From the NCBI GenBank assembly GCA_025356035.1, contig JANXYN010000027.1, positions 1 to 54,607 of the forward strand: a stretch of 54,607 bases of DNA, read 5' to 3'. Below the pieces are notes generated by a model that had not been told where the DNA came from, made no database searches, and saw only the letters and a program-made list of their open reading frames with translations. The DNA comes from Geobacteraceae bacterium (GTDB taxonomy: Bacteria > Desulfobacterota > Desulfuromonadia > Geobacterales > Geobacteraceae). Positions 39,948 through 48,758 of this stretch are shown here, piece after piece; position 1 is the stretch's first letter, and each line of letters starts with the position of its first letter. The position numbers and the translations under genes were made by a program.

Positions 39948-40232
39948 GTGACCAAGGCTGAATTGGTAACTGCAGTTGCTGGAAAAGCTGGGATCACCAA
40001 GGTTGATGCCGAGAAAGCGGTAAAGGGCTTAATCGATGCAGTCGGCAAATGCTTGAAAAAAGGTGACAAGGTCAGCCTGGTCGGTTTCGGTACCTTCAGC
40101 ACGGCAAAACGGGCCGCCCGTCAGGGGCAGAACCCTCAGACCGGCAAAAAGATCAATATCCCCGCCTCCGTTTATCCGAAGTTTAAGGCAGGCAAGGGGT
40201 TGAAAGAAGTTGTCAACGGCAAAAAGAAGTAG
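39948..40232 (+). CDS. hup: HU-family DNA-binding protein
   Basis: Small histone-like protein that bends and compacts DNA. The 94-residue sequence has the dimerisation helices (MTKAELVTAVAGKAGITK), the VGFGTFS turn and the flexible arm with AARQGQNPQTGKKINIPAS, where the conserved proline intercalates. The start is GTG with GGGGGT upstream. A small dyad, GAGTAAA/TTTACTC (40248-40263), lies after the stop, followed by pyrimidines. Transcription may run on into tRNA-Asp, for which no separate promoter is obvious. Confidence 0.95.
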   Translation: MTKAELVTAVAGKAGITKVDAEKAVKGLIDAVGKCLKKGDKVSLVGFGTFSTAKRAARQGQNPQTGKKINIPASVYPKFKAGKGLKEVVNGKKK

Positions 40233-40294
40233 GCTGAACCGTCCCGGGAGTAAATGTTTACTCTTCCTTCCGTTCATGTAACGTGTTGTTTTCA

Positions 40295-40371
<77 letters not shown>

Positions 40372-40376
40372 ATCAA

Positions 40377-40452
40377 GGGCGAATAGCTCAGCTGGGAGAG
40401 CGCCAGCCTTACAAGCTGGATGTCACAGGTTCGATCCCTGTTTCGCCCACCA
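40377..40452 (+). tRNA. tRNA-Val (TAC)
   Basis: A 76-base cloverleaf with acceptor GGGCGAA/TTCGCCC, anticodon loop CTTACAA and encoded CCA. It begins five bases after tRNA-Asp, so the two form one transcript. Confidence 0.97.
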
Positions 40453-40455
40453 TCT

Positions 40456-40496
40456 CTGCATCGGGAAGGTCTTTCCCGATGCAGGTTTTGGTTTTT
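40456..40496 (+). terminator. Rho-independent terminator after tRNA-Val
   Basis: A perfect 12-bp stem (40456-40467 with 40473-40484) with a five-base loop, followed by GTTTTGGTTTTT. Confidence 0.9.
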
Positions 40497-40549
40497 AGAA
40501 GGTAGCACAAACCAGTAACTTGCTTCGCGTTACACGTCACATTTCATCA

Positions 40550-40626
<77 letters not shown>

Positions 40627-40634
40627 GCTATTCG

Positions 40635-40669
40635 AAGATCATGGGTTTCCGCCCATGATCTTTTTTTTT
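40635..40669 (+). terminator. Rho-independent terminator after tRNA-Asp copy 2
   Basis: AAGATCATGGG (40635-40645) pairs with CCCATGATCTT (40652-40662) around TTTCCG, and T continues to 40669. Confidence 0.92.
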
Positions 40670-40695
40670 GGACTCCGCTCCACTCCCCGTTTCCC

Positions 40696-40723
40696 TTGAC
40701 TTCAACGGCTCAAATCGTATATT
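40696..40723 (+). promoter_or_regulatory. Candidate promoter of the parvulin gene
   Basis: TTGACT (40696-40701), a 16-base spacer and TATATT (40718-40723), about 30 bases before the ATG at 40755. Confidence 0.6.
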
Positions 40724-40754
40724 CTATCAACAATTCAACTACAAAGGGGCATAT

Positions 40755-41723
40755 ATGCGCTTATCCCGGATGATTCTTTCAGTATTGGTGCTGCTGCTTG
40801 CAGTTGCTATCTCGCCATTCGCGCTGGCCAAAGAGGGAGTAGTGGTGACCGTCAATGGCGTTGACCTCTCCGCTGCTGATCTGAATCAGGAGCTGCAGAG
40901 GATTCTGCCAACCGAGACAAGCTTTCACAGCGGCGTATCTGCGGAAAAGAAGAAGGATCTGGAAGCCAAGGCGCTTGCTGTACTTGTTGATAAGGAACTG
41001 CAATACCAGGACGGCCTTGCCAAGGGGCTTAAACTGAGCAAACAGGAGTTGGCGGAAGAACTGGATAAACTTGCCAGGAATTTCAGCTCAAAGGCTGAAT
41101 TTGCGAAGGCGCTGCAGGGTGCCGGCTTCACCGAAAAAACCATCGCCAGCTTTGTGGAGAGGAATATCGTCGCGGAGAAGATAACACATCGCGAGGTGGA
41201 CGAAAAAATCATGATCACCGACGAGATCATTAAGGCATATTATGAAAAAAATCGGGCCCGCTTTTTCAAACCGGAGGAGTTCAGGGCCAGCCAGATCATG
41301 GTCAAGGTCGACCCGGCCGCCACTGCTGAGGAAAAAGGGAAACTGAAGGAACGGGCGGAACAGATTCTGAAGAAGTTGAAGGAAGGCGCAGACTTTGCCG
41401 CTCTGGCCGCAGCGGAATCCGATGATGCCTCGCGGATCAAGGGGGGCGATCTTGGCTATTTCCATCTGGGCCGGACGATTCCCGAGTTTGAGGCGACGGT
41501 CAAAACCTTGAAGGTGGGGGAGGTGAGCGGCGTTGTTGACACTATCTATGGTTTTCACATCATCAAGCTGACCGAAAAAAAGGAGCCCCGCCAGTTATCG
41601 TTTGAGGAGATGAAGGACAAGCTGAAGGGCCAGCTTTCCGCGGAGGAACGGTCCCGCCTGCATGGGGAGTGGATGGCCGGCTTGAAGGCCAAGGCCAAGA
41701 TTGTTTATCCCGAGAGCAGGTGA
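40755..41723 (+). CDS. Secreted parvulin-type peptidyl-prolyl isomerase
   Basis: A signal peptide (about 1-26, ending FALA before KEG) leads to an N-terminal SurA-like helical chaperone region, then a PpiC-type rotamase domain (about 170-290). Visible rotamase residues include FRASQIMVKVDP, GGDLGYFHLGRTIPEFE and GFHIIKLTEK. It should act in the periplasm on folding of exported or outer-membrane proteins. ATG 40755 is used with AAAGGGG upstream, giving 322 residues. A frame open from 40668 begins inside the upstream terminator and is rejected. The position ahead of surface-protein and secretion genes fits an export-folding role. Confidence 0.87.
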   Translation: MRLSRMILSVLVLLLAVAISPFALAKEGVVVTVNGVDLSAADLNQELQRILPTETSFHSGVSAEKKKDLEAKALAVLVDKELQYQDGLAKGLKLSKQELAEELDKLARNFSSKAEFAKALQGAGFTEKTIASFVERNIVAEKITHREVDEKIMITDEIIKAYYEKNRARFFKPEEFRASQIMVKVDPAATAEEKGKLKERAEQILKKLKEGADFAALAAAESDDASRIKGGDLGYFHLGRTIPEFEATVKTLKVGEVSGVVDTIYGFHIIKLTEKKEPRQLSFEEMKDKLKGQLSAEERSRLHGEWMAGLKAKAKIVYPESR

Positions 41724-41727
41724 TAGC

Positions 41728-42456
41728 TTGAAAGTAATGGTGGTGGTCCCGACCTACAACGAACGGGACAACGTTGAAAAACTGATCGGTCAGGTGCTGG
41801 CCCAGGACCCGGATATCCATATCCTCGTGGTCGATGATAATTCTCCCGACGGAACCGGCGCTTTGGTGGACAAGCTGGCCGCTGACAACGGTCGAGTCCA
41901 TGTTCTCCATCGCAGCGGCAAGCTTGGGCTCGGTTCCGCCTACCGGGACGGATTCAGTGTCGCGCTTGAGAAGGGTGCTGATTACATCGTGGAGATGGAT
42001 GCCGATTTTTCCCACGACCCGGCATCCCTGCCGCAGTTTTTTGCGAAAATGGGCAATTACGACCTGGTGATCGGTTCCCGCTATCTGAACGGCGTGAGCG
42101 TGGTCAACTGGCCTCTCCGCCGGCTGATGCTCAGTTACTGCGCCAGCGTTTACACCCGGCTCGTCACCGGCCTTAAGATTTCCGATTGTACCAGCGGCTT
42201 TAAATGCTTTCGTCGTGAGGTAATCGAGGCGATTGACTTAGGCCGGATCAAGTCCGACGGCTATTCTTTTCAGATTGAAATGAATTACCGCTGTGTGGAA
42301 AGAGGGTTTCGGGTAGGAGAGATACCCATTATCTTTATCGACCGCCACTCAGGCTCCTCCAAGATGTCGAAGAAAATCGTCCGGGAGGCGGTGGTGATGG
42401 TTTGGAAACTGAAGCTCGGTTCACTCCTGAGAAAATTGTTCCGCTGGAGATCGTGA
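41728..42456 (+). CDS. Polyprenol/dolichol-phosphate mannosyltransferase-like glycosyltransferase (GT2)
   Basis: GT-A fold with VVVPTYNERDNV at the N terminus, VDDNSPDGT and the metal-binding EMDADFSHDP. These match the Dpm1 branch, which transfers a sugar from a nucleotide sugar to polyprenyl phosphate. The 242-residue protein lacks the C-terminal membrane helices found in some homologues. The TTG at 41728, with AGGTGA upstream, gives MKVMVVVPTYN. It starts four bases after the parvulin stop, and its stop abuts the next ATG. The sugar donor is not known. Confidence 0.85.
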   Translation: MKVMVVVPTYNERDNVEKLIGQVLAQDPDIHILVVDDNSPDGTGALVDKLAADNGRVHVLHRSGKLGLGSAYRDGFSVALEKGADYIVEMDADFSHDPASLPQFFAKMGNYDLVIGSRYLNGVSVVNWPLRRLMLSYCASVYTRLVTGLKISDCTSGFKCFRREVIEAIDLGRIKSDGYSFQIEMNYRCVERGFRVGEIPIIFIDRHSGSSKMSKKIVREAVVMVWKLKLGSLLRKLFRWRS

Positions 42457-42642
42457 ATGTTAAATGAAGGCTGGGCCCTTATCTGTGAAATTGGCCTGTG
42501 GGGATGGATACTTGCGGCCGTAGGCTTGATTCTGCATGCATTTCCCGCCAGGGACGCCTTCAACGGCCGGGCAGCCCTCCGCTGGGGAAGCTGTCTGGTT
42601 ATACTTTATGCCGTTTGGATCGTCGGGATGCTCAACGCCTGA
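42457..42642 (+). CDS. Small membrane protein, hypothetical
   Basis: Sixty-one residues with two hydrophobic helices (about 7-27 and 45-60) separated by a charged loop with FPARDAFNGR. Its ATG directly follows the stop codon of the glycosyltransferase, so it would be translated by coupling. It ends 17 bases before the lipoprotein start. Context supports a real gene, possibly helping the glycosyltransferase at the membrane, but the family is not recognised. Confidence 0.55.
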   Translation: MLNEGWALICEIGLWGWILAAVGLILHAFPARDAFNGRAALRWGSCLVILYAVWIVGMLNA

Positions 42643-42659
42643 TTCCGGGAGCGTGTAAT

Positions 42660-43697
42660 TTGCCGTACCGCCTGCTTATAGTGTTGATTTTCATTTTTGT
42701 CTCAGGCTGCTCCTGGATCCATGGCGACCCGCTTCCGCTGCGTGATCCCGGCGTTGATCTGGTCTGGCCGCGTCCCCCTGACCAGGCACGGATCAGATTC
42801 CTGCGTGTGATCAACGGTCCAGACGATCTCCTGCCAGAGAAGGGCCGTGCGCGGCGTCTCTTCGACATGGTTACCGGAGAGCTGGAGCAAAAAGTGGAGT
42901 TTTCCACTCCTTATGCCATTGCCACCGATGGCGGTTCTATCATCTACATTGCTGACAGTGCCGCCGGGGTGGTACATCGCTATGATCTGGCCGCCAGGGA
43001 GGTTTCGTATATATTCCAGGCCGGTGAGGAATTCCTTGAAAGCCCGGTCGGGGTGGCGGTGGATCAGGGGGGGAACCTTTATGTTGCCGATTCCGTCAAG
43101 GCGCGGGTTTACAAATTCAGCAAGAATGGCTCCTTTCTCCGGGAACTTGGCGCGAGAACGGTGACGTTGCAACGGCCTGCCGGTATCGCCATCAACAGCC
43201 GAGGTGAAAAGCTGGTCGTTGATGTTTTGGCACACAAATTGAAGGTTTTTGCCCAGGATGACACTTTTGTGCGGGATTTCCCCCGTGAAGGGGCCGGTGA
43301 ACCGCTCAACCTCCCCTCCAGTGTCGCAATCGACCGCAATGACGACGTTTACGTCACCGATTCCATGAACTTCAAGGTCAAGGTGTACGACCGGGAGGGG
43401 AACTTCAAAAAGGCGATCGGTGAAATAGGGGATGCACCCGGTTCTTTCGCTAGGCCGAAGGGTGTCGCCGTTGACAGCGAGCTCCACGTATATATCATCG
43501 ATGCCACCTTTGGCAATTTCCAGGTTTTTAATCAAGAGGGGAAGCTCCTGATCTTCATTGGCAGAAACGGCAAGGGGCCCGGCGAGTTTTCCCTTCCGAG
43601 CGGTATCTTTATCGATGGCGGCGACCGGATTTTTGTTGCGGACACTTATAACGGCAGGGTCCAGATTTTTCAGTATCTCAAACAGGGTGGTAGGTAA
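42660..43697 (+). CDS. NHL-repeat beta-propeller lipoprotein
   Basis: A lipoprotein signal with lipobox VSGC near residue 16 is followed by a six-bladed NHL-type propeller. Repeated units such as PVGVAVDQGGNLYVADS, PSSVAIDRNDDVYVTDS and PSGIFIDGGDRIFVADT are easily seen. It is probably outer-membrane anchored. The TTG at 42660 (GGGAG upstream) begins a clean signal peptide; an earlier open frame from 42498 overlaps the small membrane protein and is not signal-like. The length is 345 residues. The stop overlaps the next start (TAATG), tying it to the cytochrome gene. NHL proteins often accompany multihaem cytochromes in Geobacter, perhaps as scaffold. Confidence 0.85.
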   Translation: MPYRLLIVLIFIFVSGCSWIHGDPLPLRDPGVDLVWPRPPDQARIRFLRVINGPDDLLPEKGRARRLFDMVTGELEQKVEFSTPYAIATDGGSIIYIADSAAGVVHRYDLAAREVSYIFQAGEEFLESPVGVAVDQGGNLYVADSVKARVYKFSKNGSFLRELGARTVTLQRPAGIAINSRGEKLVVDVLAHKLKVFAQDDTFVRDFPREGAGEPLNLPSSVAIDRNDDVYVTDSMNFKVKVYDREGNFKKAIGEIGDAPGSFARPKGVAVDSELHVYIIDATFGNFQVFNQEGKLLIFIGRNGKGPGEFSLPSGIFIDGGDRIFVADTYNGRVQIFQYLKQGGR

Positions 43698-44545
43698 TGG
43701 GGAAGAAACTCATATTTCTGGCAGTCGTTGCAACGTCTCTTTTATATGTCGAAGCAGCTCTTGCGGCCGGGCCGAAACTTTCAGAGAGTTTGGGCGTAAA
43801 TAGCAACAAGCACAATCTATCTTCGAAGAGTGCCAATACCTATAAGGCGGCAGTAAATGCAGCTGACCCATCCCAGCGGGATACCCAGATCTGCATTTTT
43901 TGCCACACCCCGCACAATTCTTCTCCCCAGGGTGCCCTGTGGAACCGTAATGATATTACGGTTTCTTTTGGCCGGTACTCTTCAGCAACACTAGTGATCC
44001 GAAACTTCGCCTCGGCTAAATACGCGGAGCCTAATGGTTCTTCTCGGCTCTGCCTTAGCTGCCACGATGGGGTCACCGCCCTCGGGATGGTGAAAAATGG
44101 TGCGCAGATCTTTATGCAGGGGGGGCAAGACAAGCTTACCGGCATAGCTGTGTTTGACGCAAAGAAAGTGAAACTTGGGCATCATCCGGTGTCGTTCGTC
44201 TATAATGATCAGGCGCTCTTGGATGCTTTAAATCTGAAAACGGGGCTTTATGCCGGCACTTACAGGTTTCCAACCAACCCTGCGGTCCCTGCTGATGTGA
44301 CCGCAGTGGTTAAGCTCGACAAGCTCAGTCGGATGCAATGTGCAACCTGCCACGATCCCCACCAGAACCAGTCATTGGAGGATGTCTATCCTTCATCCAC
44401 CAGAAAAATTGCTCCTTTCTGGGTTTTTCACGAAAATAATCCCCTTGCCACTGCGGTCTCGGACCATGATGCGGTGTGCAAAGCCTGTCATCCATTTACT
44501 AACTACGATCCTGCGGTGCCAACTCGACCCTGGCCGTCCCCGTGA
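43697..44545 (+). CDS. Tetrahaem c-type cytochrome
   Basis: A signal peptide (1-24, ending ALAA) and four CXXCH haem sites: CIFCH (66-70), CLSCH (119-123), CATCH (215-219) and CKACH (261-265). Extra histidines (for example GHHPVSF, HNSS and DPH) can serve as distal ligands. At 282 residues it has few haems per residue, so it may be mainly a scaffolded electron carrier. It is translationally coupled to the NHL lipoprotein. A role in periplasmic or extracellular electron transfer is inferred from family and context. Confidence 0.92.
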   Translation: MGKKLIFLAVVATSLLYVEAALAAGPKLSESLGVNSNKHNLSSKSANTYKAAVNAADPSQRDTQICIFCHTPHNSSPQGALWNRNDITVSFGRYSSATLVIRNFASAKYAEPNGSSRLCLSCHDGVTALGMVKNGAQIFMQGGQDKLTGIAVFDAKKVKLGHHPVSFVYNDQALLDALNLKTGLYAGTYRFPTNPAVPADVTAVVKLDKLSRMQCATCHDPHQNQSLEDVYPSSTRKIAPFWVFHENNPLATAVSDHDAVCKACHPFTNYDPAVPTRPWPSP

Positions 44546-44576
44546 ACTTCTCTTTCAGGCATAAGGAAAAATCTTT

Positions 44577-45647
44577 ATGTTAATCCAACGCCTGCTTCTC
44601 ATGGCTGCCATGCTCTCTCTTTCAATCTCTGCTCTGGCCGCCACCTCCGTGACACCTCCTCATCTTGACCGGCAAAAGCTTCCCTACGGCTGCGGCTCTT
44701 GTCATGTGGGGTTTAATTTCAGAACAGGGGCTGGTTCAGATGGTTGTGTGGCTTGTCATGGCAATCCTTCTAAATTAGCTACTGGCTTGATTGGCGGTGG
44801 GCTTAAGCTCAAAGATATTGAGGCGGAGTTCAAGAAGACTTACCGTCATCCGGTCTTTGACGCCCCCGGTCTGCACAACGGCAACGAAACGCTCCCCGAA
44901 ACCGATCCGCGGGCGCCGCGCCATGCGGAGTGCGTTGACTGCCACAACCCCCACTATGTCGACCCCGCCAACCGTTTTGCCGGGATCAAGGGGAAGCGGG
45001 TCGGCAACCTGACTGCCGACATCACACAGGAGTATGAGCTCTGTTACAAGTGTCATGGTGACAGCGCAAATCTCCCCGGCCGCTACACCAACAAACGGGC
45101 GGAGCATTCGATTAATAACCCCTCCTTCCACCCGGTGGAAGGGGAGGGAAAAAACCTGGCGGTGGTCAGTCTCCTGCGGCCTTACAAGGAGAAGAAGGTG
45201 GCGCCGAATGATGTCTCCGTTATCAAGTGCGCCGACTGCCATGGCAGCGACAACGCCGCTTCTCCCATTGGCCCCCACGGCTCGAACTTCCAGTATATTC
45301 TGGTGGACAACTATTCCACCAAGGATAATCAGCCGGAAAGCCCTTACACCTATGCCCTCTGCTATCGCTGCCACAGCCGCACCAGTATCCTGGCCAACGA
45401 GAGTTTCAAGTTCCACGCCAAGCATATCCAGGGGACCAACCAGGGATTGGCTAACGGCACGTCCTGTTATACCTGCCACAATTCCCACGGTAGCTCGGAC
45501 AACCGGTATCTGATCAAGTTCAACCCGGCAGTGGTCACCCCCAATGCCCGGGGGGTGCTGAAGTTCGCCGAGAAGGGGATATCGACCTTCCAGGGGGAGT
45601 GTTTCCTCTCTTGCCATGGTGTGGACCATGATCCGAAGAGCTATTAA
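44577..45647 (+). CDS. Multihaem c-type cytochrome, seven CXXCH plus one CX3CH
   Basis: A signal peptide (1-21) and seven CXXCH motifs at residues 39, 57, 119, 156, 218, 262 and 297. An eighth motif near the C terminus has three residues between the cysteines (C342-FLS-C346-H347). CX3CH haem sites are known but uncommon. CHNPH and CHNSH segments resemble the doubled-CXXCH family. The length is 356 residues. It follows the tetrahaem gene by 31 bases, and a strong two-way hairpin follows at 45732, so it ends the NHL-cytochrome transcript. Likely exported electron-transfer protein. Confidence 0.92.
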   Translation: MLIQRLLLMAAMLSLSISALAATSVTPPHLDRQKLPYGCGSCHVGFNFRTGAGSDGCVACHGNPSKLATGLIGGGLKLKDIEAEFKKTYRHPVFDAPGLHNGNETLPETDPRAPRHAECVDCHNPHYVDPANRFAGIKGKRVGNLTADITQEYELCYKCHGDSANLPGRYTNKRAEHSINNPSFHPVEGEGKNLAVVSLLRPYKEKKVAPNDVSVIKCADCHGSDNAASPIGPHGSNFQYILVDNYSTKDNQPESPYTYALCYRCHSRTSILANESFKFHAKHIQGTNQGLANGTSCYTCHNSHGSSDNRYLIKFNPAVVTPNARGVLKFAEKGISTFQGECFLSCHGVDHDPKSY

Positions 45648-45731
45648 CCTGGGAATAGAGTTTGTTGCGAATTCCCACCCAGCAGGCTGCCTTTCCTGAT
45701 CCACCAGATAAACAGACACTTGTAAATCCTT

Positions 45732-45776
45732 AACACAAAAACCAGCGGCGTGAATCCGGTGGTTTTTGTGTTTTAC
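45732..45776. terminator. Strong, probably bidirectional terminator
   Basis: A 13-bp perfect outer stem (45732-45744 with 45760-45772), one G-G mismatch, then three more pairs closing a seven-base loop. It is A-rich on the left and T-rich on the right, so it can act on both strands. It separates the cytochrome genes from the secretion operon. Confidence 0.85.
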
Positions 45777-45799
45777 TTTCCCTGTAATTGTGGTAATAC
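45772..45799 (+). promoter_or_regulatory. Candidate promoter of the secretion operon
   Basis: TTTACT (45772-45777), a 16-base spacer and TAATAC (45794-45799). The RNA would begin only a few bases before the ATG at 45809, leaving almost no leader. The fit is moderate. Confidence 0.35.
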
Positions 45800-45808
45800 T
45801 ACTACGTT

Positions 45809-47017
45809 ATGCCACTTTATACCTCCAAACTCGGCTCTCCTGACGGCAGGATCGTCAAAAAGGATTTTGAAGCCGCATCGGCAAAGATCCTTCGGCAGAG
45901 CCTGGAAGAGCAGGGTTTTTCCGTATTCGAGCTCAAGGAAAAACCTTTTCAGTTCCTTTGGGACAAGGGGATTGCGCGCCGTCGGGTCGACAACAAGACG
46001 CTCCTCACCTTCAACCAGGAACTGCTTGTCCTAATCAAGGCTGGTCTGCCGATCATCCAGGTGCTCGACACCATTCTGGAGCGGCTGGAAAAGGGGAAGC
46101 TGCCGGAGATCTTACGGGAGGTACGGGAGGATATTAAGGGGGGGGCATCCCTGTCCGACTCCTTCGAGAAACATCCGAAGGTTTTCCCTCATCTTTATGT
46201 CGCATCCATCCGCGCCGGCGAGCGGACCGGCGACCTGCCGCAGAACATCAAGCGCTACACGCTTTTCCTGAAAAGGATCGAGGCGCTACGCAAGAAGCTT
46301 TATTCCGCCATGGTGTATCCGGCCATCCTGGTTTTTTTCTCGGTGGTTGTCGTGTCGGTCCTGTTTATCTTTGTGGTGCCGGAATTCAGTAAGGTATTTG
46401 CCGATGCCGGGACTCAGCTGCCGCTGGCCACCCGAATTCTGATGACTGCCGCCGGTCTATTGAAAAAGTATATCCTCCTCCTGATCGTCCTGGGGATTGC
46501 CGGGCTGGCCATGTTCAGGCGCTGGGCTGCCACGGAAACCGGCCGGTTCCGGGTTGATGGGTTAAAGCTGAAGATCCCCCTGCTTGGAGATATCTGGGGC
46601 AAATACTCGGTGGCCAGTTTCACCAGAACCTTTGCCAGTGTCCTCGCCAGTGGCATTCCGATTGTCGAGTCGCTGAAGATGTGTGCCGGTACCCTTAACA
46701 ACAAAGTGCTGGAGCGGAAGCTGCTTGAGGCAGTGGTCAGGGTGGAAGAGGGGACCCGACTCTCCATTGCCCTTGAGTCGGCACGATTGATGCCCCCCCT
46801 GGCCATCAGGATGCTTGGGGTGGGGGAAACGACTGGTTCGCTGGAAGAAATGCTGTCGGATATTTCCGAATACTTTGAAGATGAGATAGACGGGCGGCTT
46901 ACCGTGCTGACCTCCATTATCGAGCCGGTGATCCTGATCTGCATGGGGCTTTTCATCGGCACCATCGTCATAACCATGTATCTGCCAATATTCAAACTGG
47001 CTGGCGCGGCAGGTTAA
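45809..47017 (+). CDS. gspF: Type II secretion inner-membrane platform protein GspF
   Basis: Two repeated T2SSF domains (about 70-195 and 270-395) with three transmembrane segments, the clearest being YPAILVFFSVVVVSVLFIFVVP near 170 and the last before the C terminus (IIEPVILICMGLFIGTIVITM in part). GspF couples the ATPase to pseudopilus assembly. The N terminus MPLYTSK matches the usual GspF/PilC start, yet no ribosome site precedes it, so it may be leaderless or coupled otherwise. The length is 402 residues. It opens the operon, 11 bases before gspE. Confidence 0.93.
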   Translation: MPLYTSKLGSPDGRIVKKDFEAASAKILRQSLEEQGFSVFELKEKPFQFLWDKGIARRRVDNKTLLTFNQELLVLIKAGLPIIQVLDTILERLEKGKLPEILREVREDIKGGASLSDSFEKHPKVFPHLYVASIRAGERTGDLPQNIKRYTLFLKRIEALRKKLYSAMVYPAILVFFSVVVVSVLFIFVVPEFSKVFADAGTQLPLATRILMTAAGLLKKYILLLIVLGIAGLAMFRRWAATETGRFRVDGLKLKIPLLGDIWGKYSVASFTRTFASVLASGIPIVESLKMCAGTLNNKVLERKLLEAVVRVEEGTRLSIALESARLMPPLAIRMLGVGETTGSLEEMLSDISEYFEDEIDGRLTVLTSIIEPVILICMGLFIGTIVITMYLPIFKLAGAAG

Positions 47018-47027
47018 AGAAACGCAT

Positions 47028-48749
47028 ATGACCCAGAACTACAAGCGGAAAATTATTGGCGATATACTGGTTGACCGGGGTGATCTCGATCCGGCGAAGC
47101 TCCCTTTTGTCATCGACCGGCTGAAGACGAGCCGGGAGCGATTTGGGAGGATCTGCGTCAGTGAGGGGTTGATCACCGAAGAGGCATTGGCCAAGGCCCT
47201 GGCGGAGCAGTTTGGGTTTGACTATGTCGATCTTAAAGGCTTCAAGATGGATGAGGCGCTGCTCGGTTTGCTCCCCCCCGATGCTATCTATCGTTACCAC
47301 TTTGTGCCGCTGGCTGCCCAGGACGATGGCCTGGTAGTGGCCATTTCCGACCCGACCGACGTAATCAGGCTCGATGAACTGGAACTCCTTCTTGATCGCC
47401 CCCTCATCATCAGGCTCGCCGCCTTAACGGACATTGAAGCGGTGCTGAAAAAAGGTGAGGGGACCAGCCGCGTCCTTAAGGGGGTTTCTGAAGATTTCAT
47501 GCTGCAGCTGGTGAAGGAGACCGACAAGGGGGAAGAAATTCTGTCGGTGGAAAAAATCTCCGAAGACACCAGCCCGATCATCAAGCTGGTCAATTCCACC
47601 ATCATGGATGCGCTTTCCAAGCGGGCGAGCGACATTCACATCGAGAGCAACCAGGACGGGGTTATCGTCAAATACCGGATTGACGGCGTGCTCTACAAGG
47701 CGATGGATCCCATCGACGGACATTTTCAGGGGCCAATCATCTCCCGGCTCAAGGTCATGAGCGAGCTGGATATTTCCGAGCGGCGCATCCCCCAGGACGG
47801 CAGGTTTAAGGTGCGATTCGCCGACAAGGCCATCGACTTCCGGGTCTCCATTATGCCGAGCGTCTTCGGTGAGGATGCGGTCATCCGTATCCTCGACAAG
47901 GAGAGTATCGCCAGCAACCTGAAGGGGCTGACCCTGGAAGCGCTCGGCGTCCATGATCGGGAGCGAAAGAGGATCCGCAAGTTCATTCATGAGCCGTACG
48001 GGATGTTTCTCGTCACCGGCCCCACCGGTTCCGGTAAGACCACCACCCTCTATGCGGCACTGAGCGAAATCCATACCGGCGAAGACAAGATCATTACCAT
48101 CGAGGACCCGGTGGAGTACCTGTTGCGCGGTATCGTCCAGATCCCGGTCAATGAGAAAAAGGGGCTGACCTTTGCCCGGGGCCTCCGTTCCATCCTGCGA
48201 CATGACCCGGACAAGATCATGGTCGGCGAGATCCGCGACCCGGAAACTGCCCAGATCGCGGTGCAGTCAGCACTGACCGGTCATCTGGTCTTCACCACGG
48301 TCCATGCCAACAACGCATTCGACGTCCTTGGCCGTTTCATCCATATGGGGATCGACCCCTATAACTTTGTTTCCTGCCTCAACTGCGTGCTGGCCCAGCG
48401 CCTGGTGCGCAAAATCTGTAGCAAATGCAAGGTGCCGGTTAGTTATGCCGACGAAACCTTGAGAGAAGCGGGGCTTGACCCCGAACAATGCCGCGACGTT
48501 ACCTTTTACGAGGCAAAGGGGTGTGACGAGTGCAACAATACTGGCTACCGCGGTAGATCGGCCATTGTGGAGCTTCTCGATCTTAACGATGAGGTGCGTG
48601 AGCTGATTGTGGCAAAAGCCCCGGCCGCCCAGTTGAAAAAAGCCGCCAGGGAAGCCGGCACCGTCTTTTTGCGTGATGCAGCAGTCGAAAAGGCCTTTGC
48701 TGGCGAGACTACCCTCCGTGAAATTAACCGGGTAACGTTTGTGGAGTGA
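47028..48749 (+). CDS. gspE: Type II secretion ATPase GspE
   Basis: Secretion ATPase of the GspE/PilB family. The N-terminal T2SSE_N domain is followed by the ATPase with Walker A GPTGSGKT (331-338), an Asp box and Walker B with MVGEIRDPETA. A tetracysteine zinc insert has C464, C467, C499 and C502 (CSKC...CDEC). Such a zinc site marks true assembly ATPases rather than retraction ATPases (PilT). The length of 573 residues is normal. It lies between gspF and a PilM-like gene. Confidence 0.94.
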   Translation: MTQNYKRKIIGDILVDRGDLDPAKLPFVIDRLKTSRERFGRICVSEGLITEEALAKALAEQFGFDYVDLKGFKMDEALLGLLPPDAIYRYHFVPLAAQDDGLVVAISDPTDVIRLDELELLLDRPLIIRLAALTDIEAVLKKGEGTSRVLKGVSEDFMLQLVKETDKGEEILSVEKISEDTSPIIKLVNSTIMDALSKRASDIHIESNQDGVIVKYRIDGVLYKAMDPIDGHFQGPIISRLKVMSELDISERRIPQDGRFKVRFADKAIDFRVSIMPSVFGEDAVIRILDKESIASNLKGLTLEALGVHDRERKRIRKFIHEPYGMFLVTGPTGSGKTTTLYAALSEIHTGEDKIITIEDPVEYLLRGIVQIPVNEKKGLTFARGLRSILRHDPDKIMVGEIRDPETAQIAVQSALTGHLVFTTVHANNAFDVLGRFIHMGIDPYNFVSCLNCVLAQRLVRKICSKCKVPVSYADETLREAGLDPEQCRDVTFYEAKGCDECNNTGYRGRSAIVELLDLNDEVRELIVAKAPAAQLKKAAREAGTVFLRDAAVEKAFAGETTLREINRVTFVE

Positions 48750-48758
48750 AAGGTTGCC

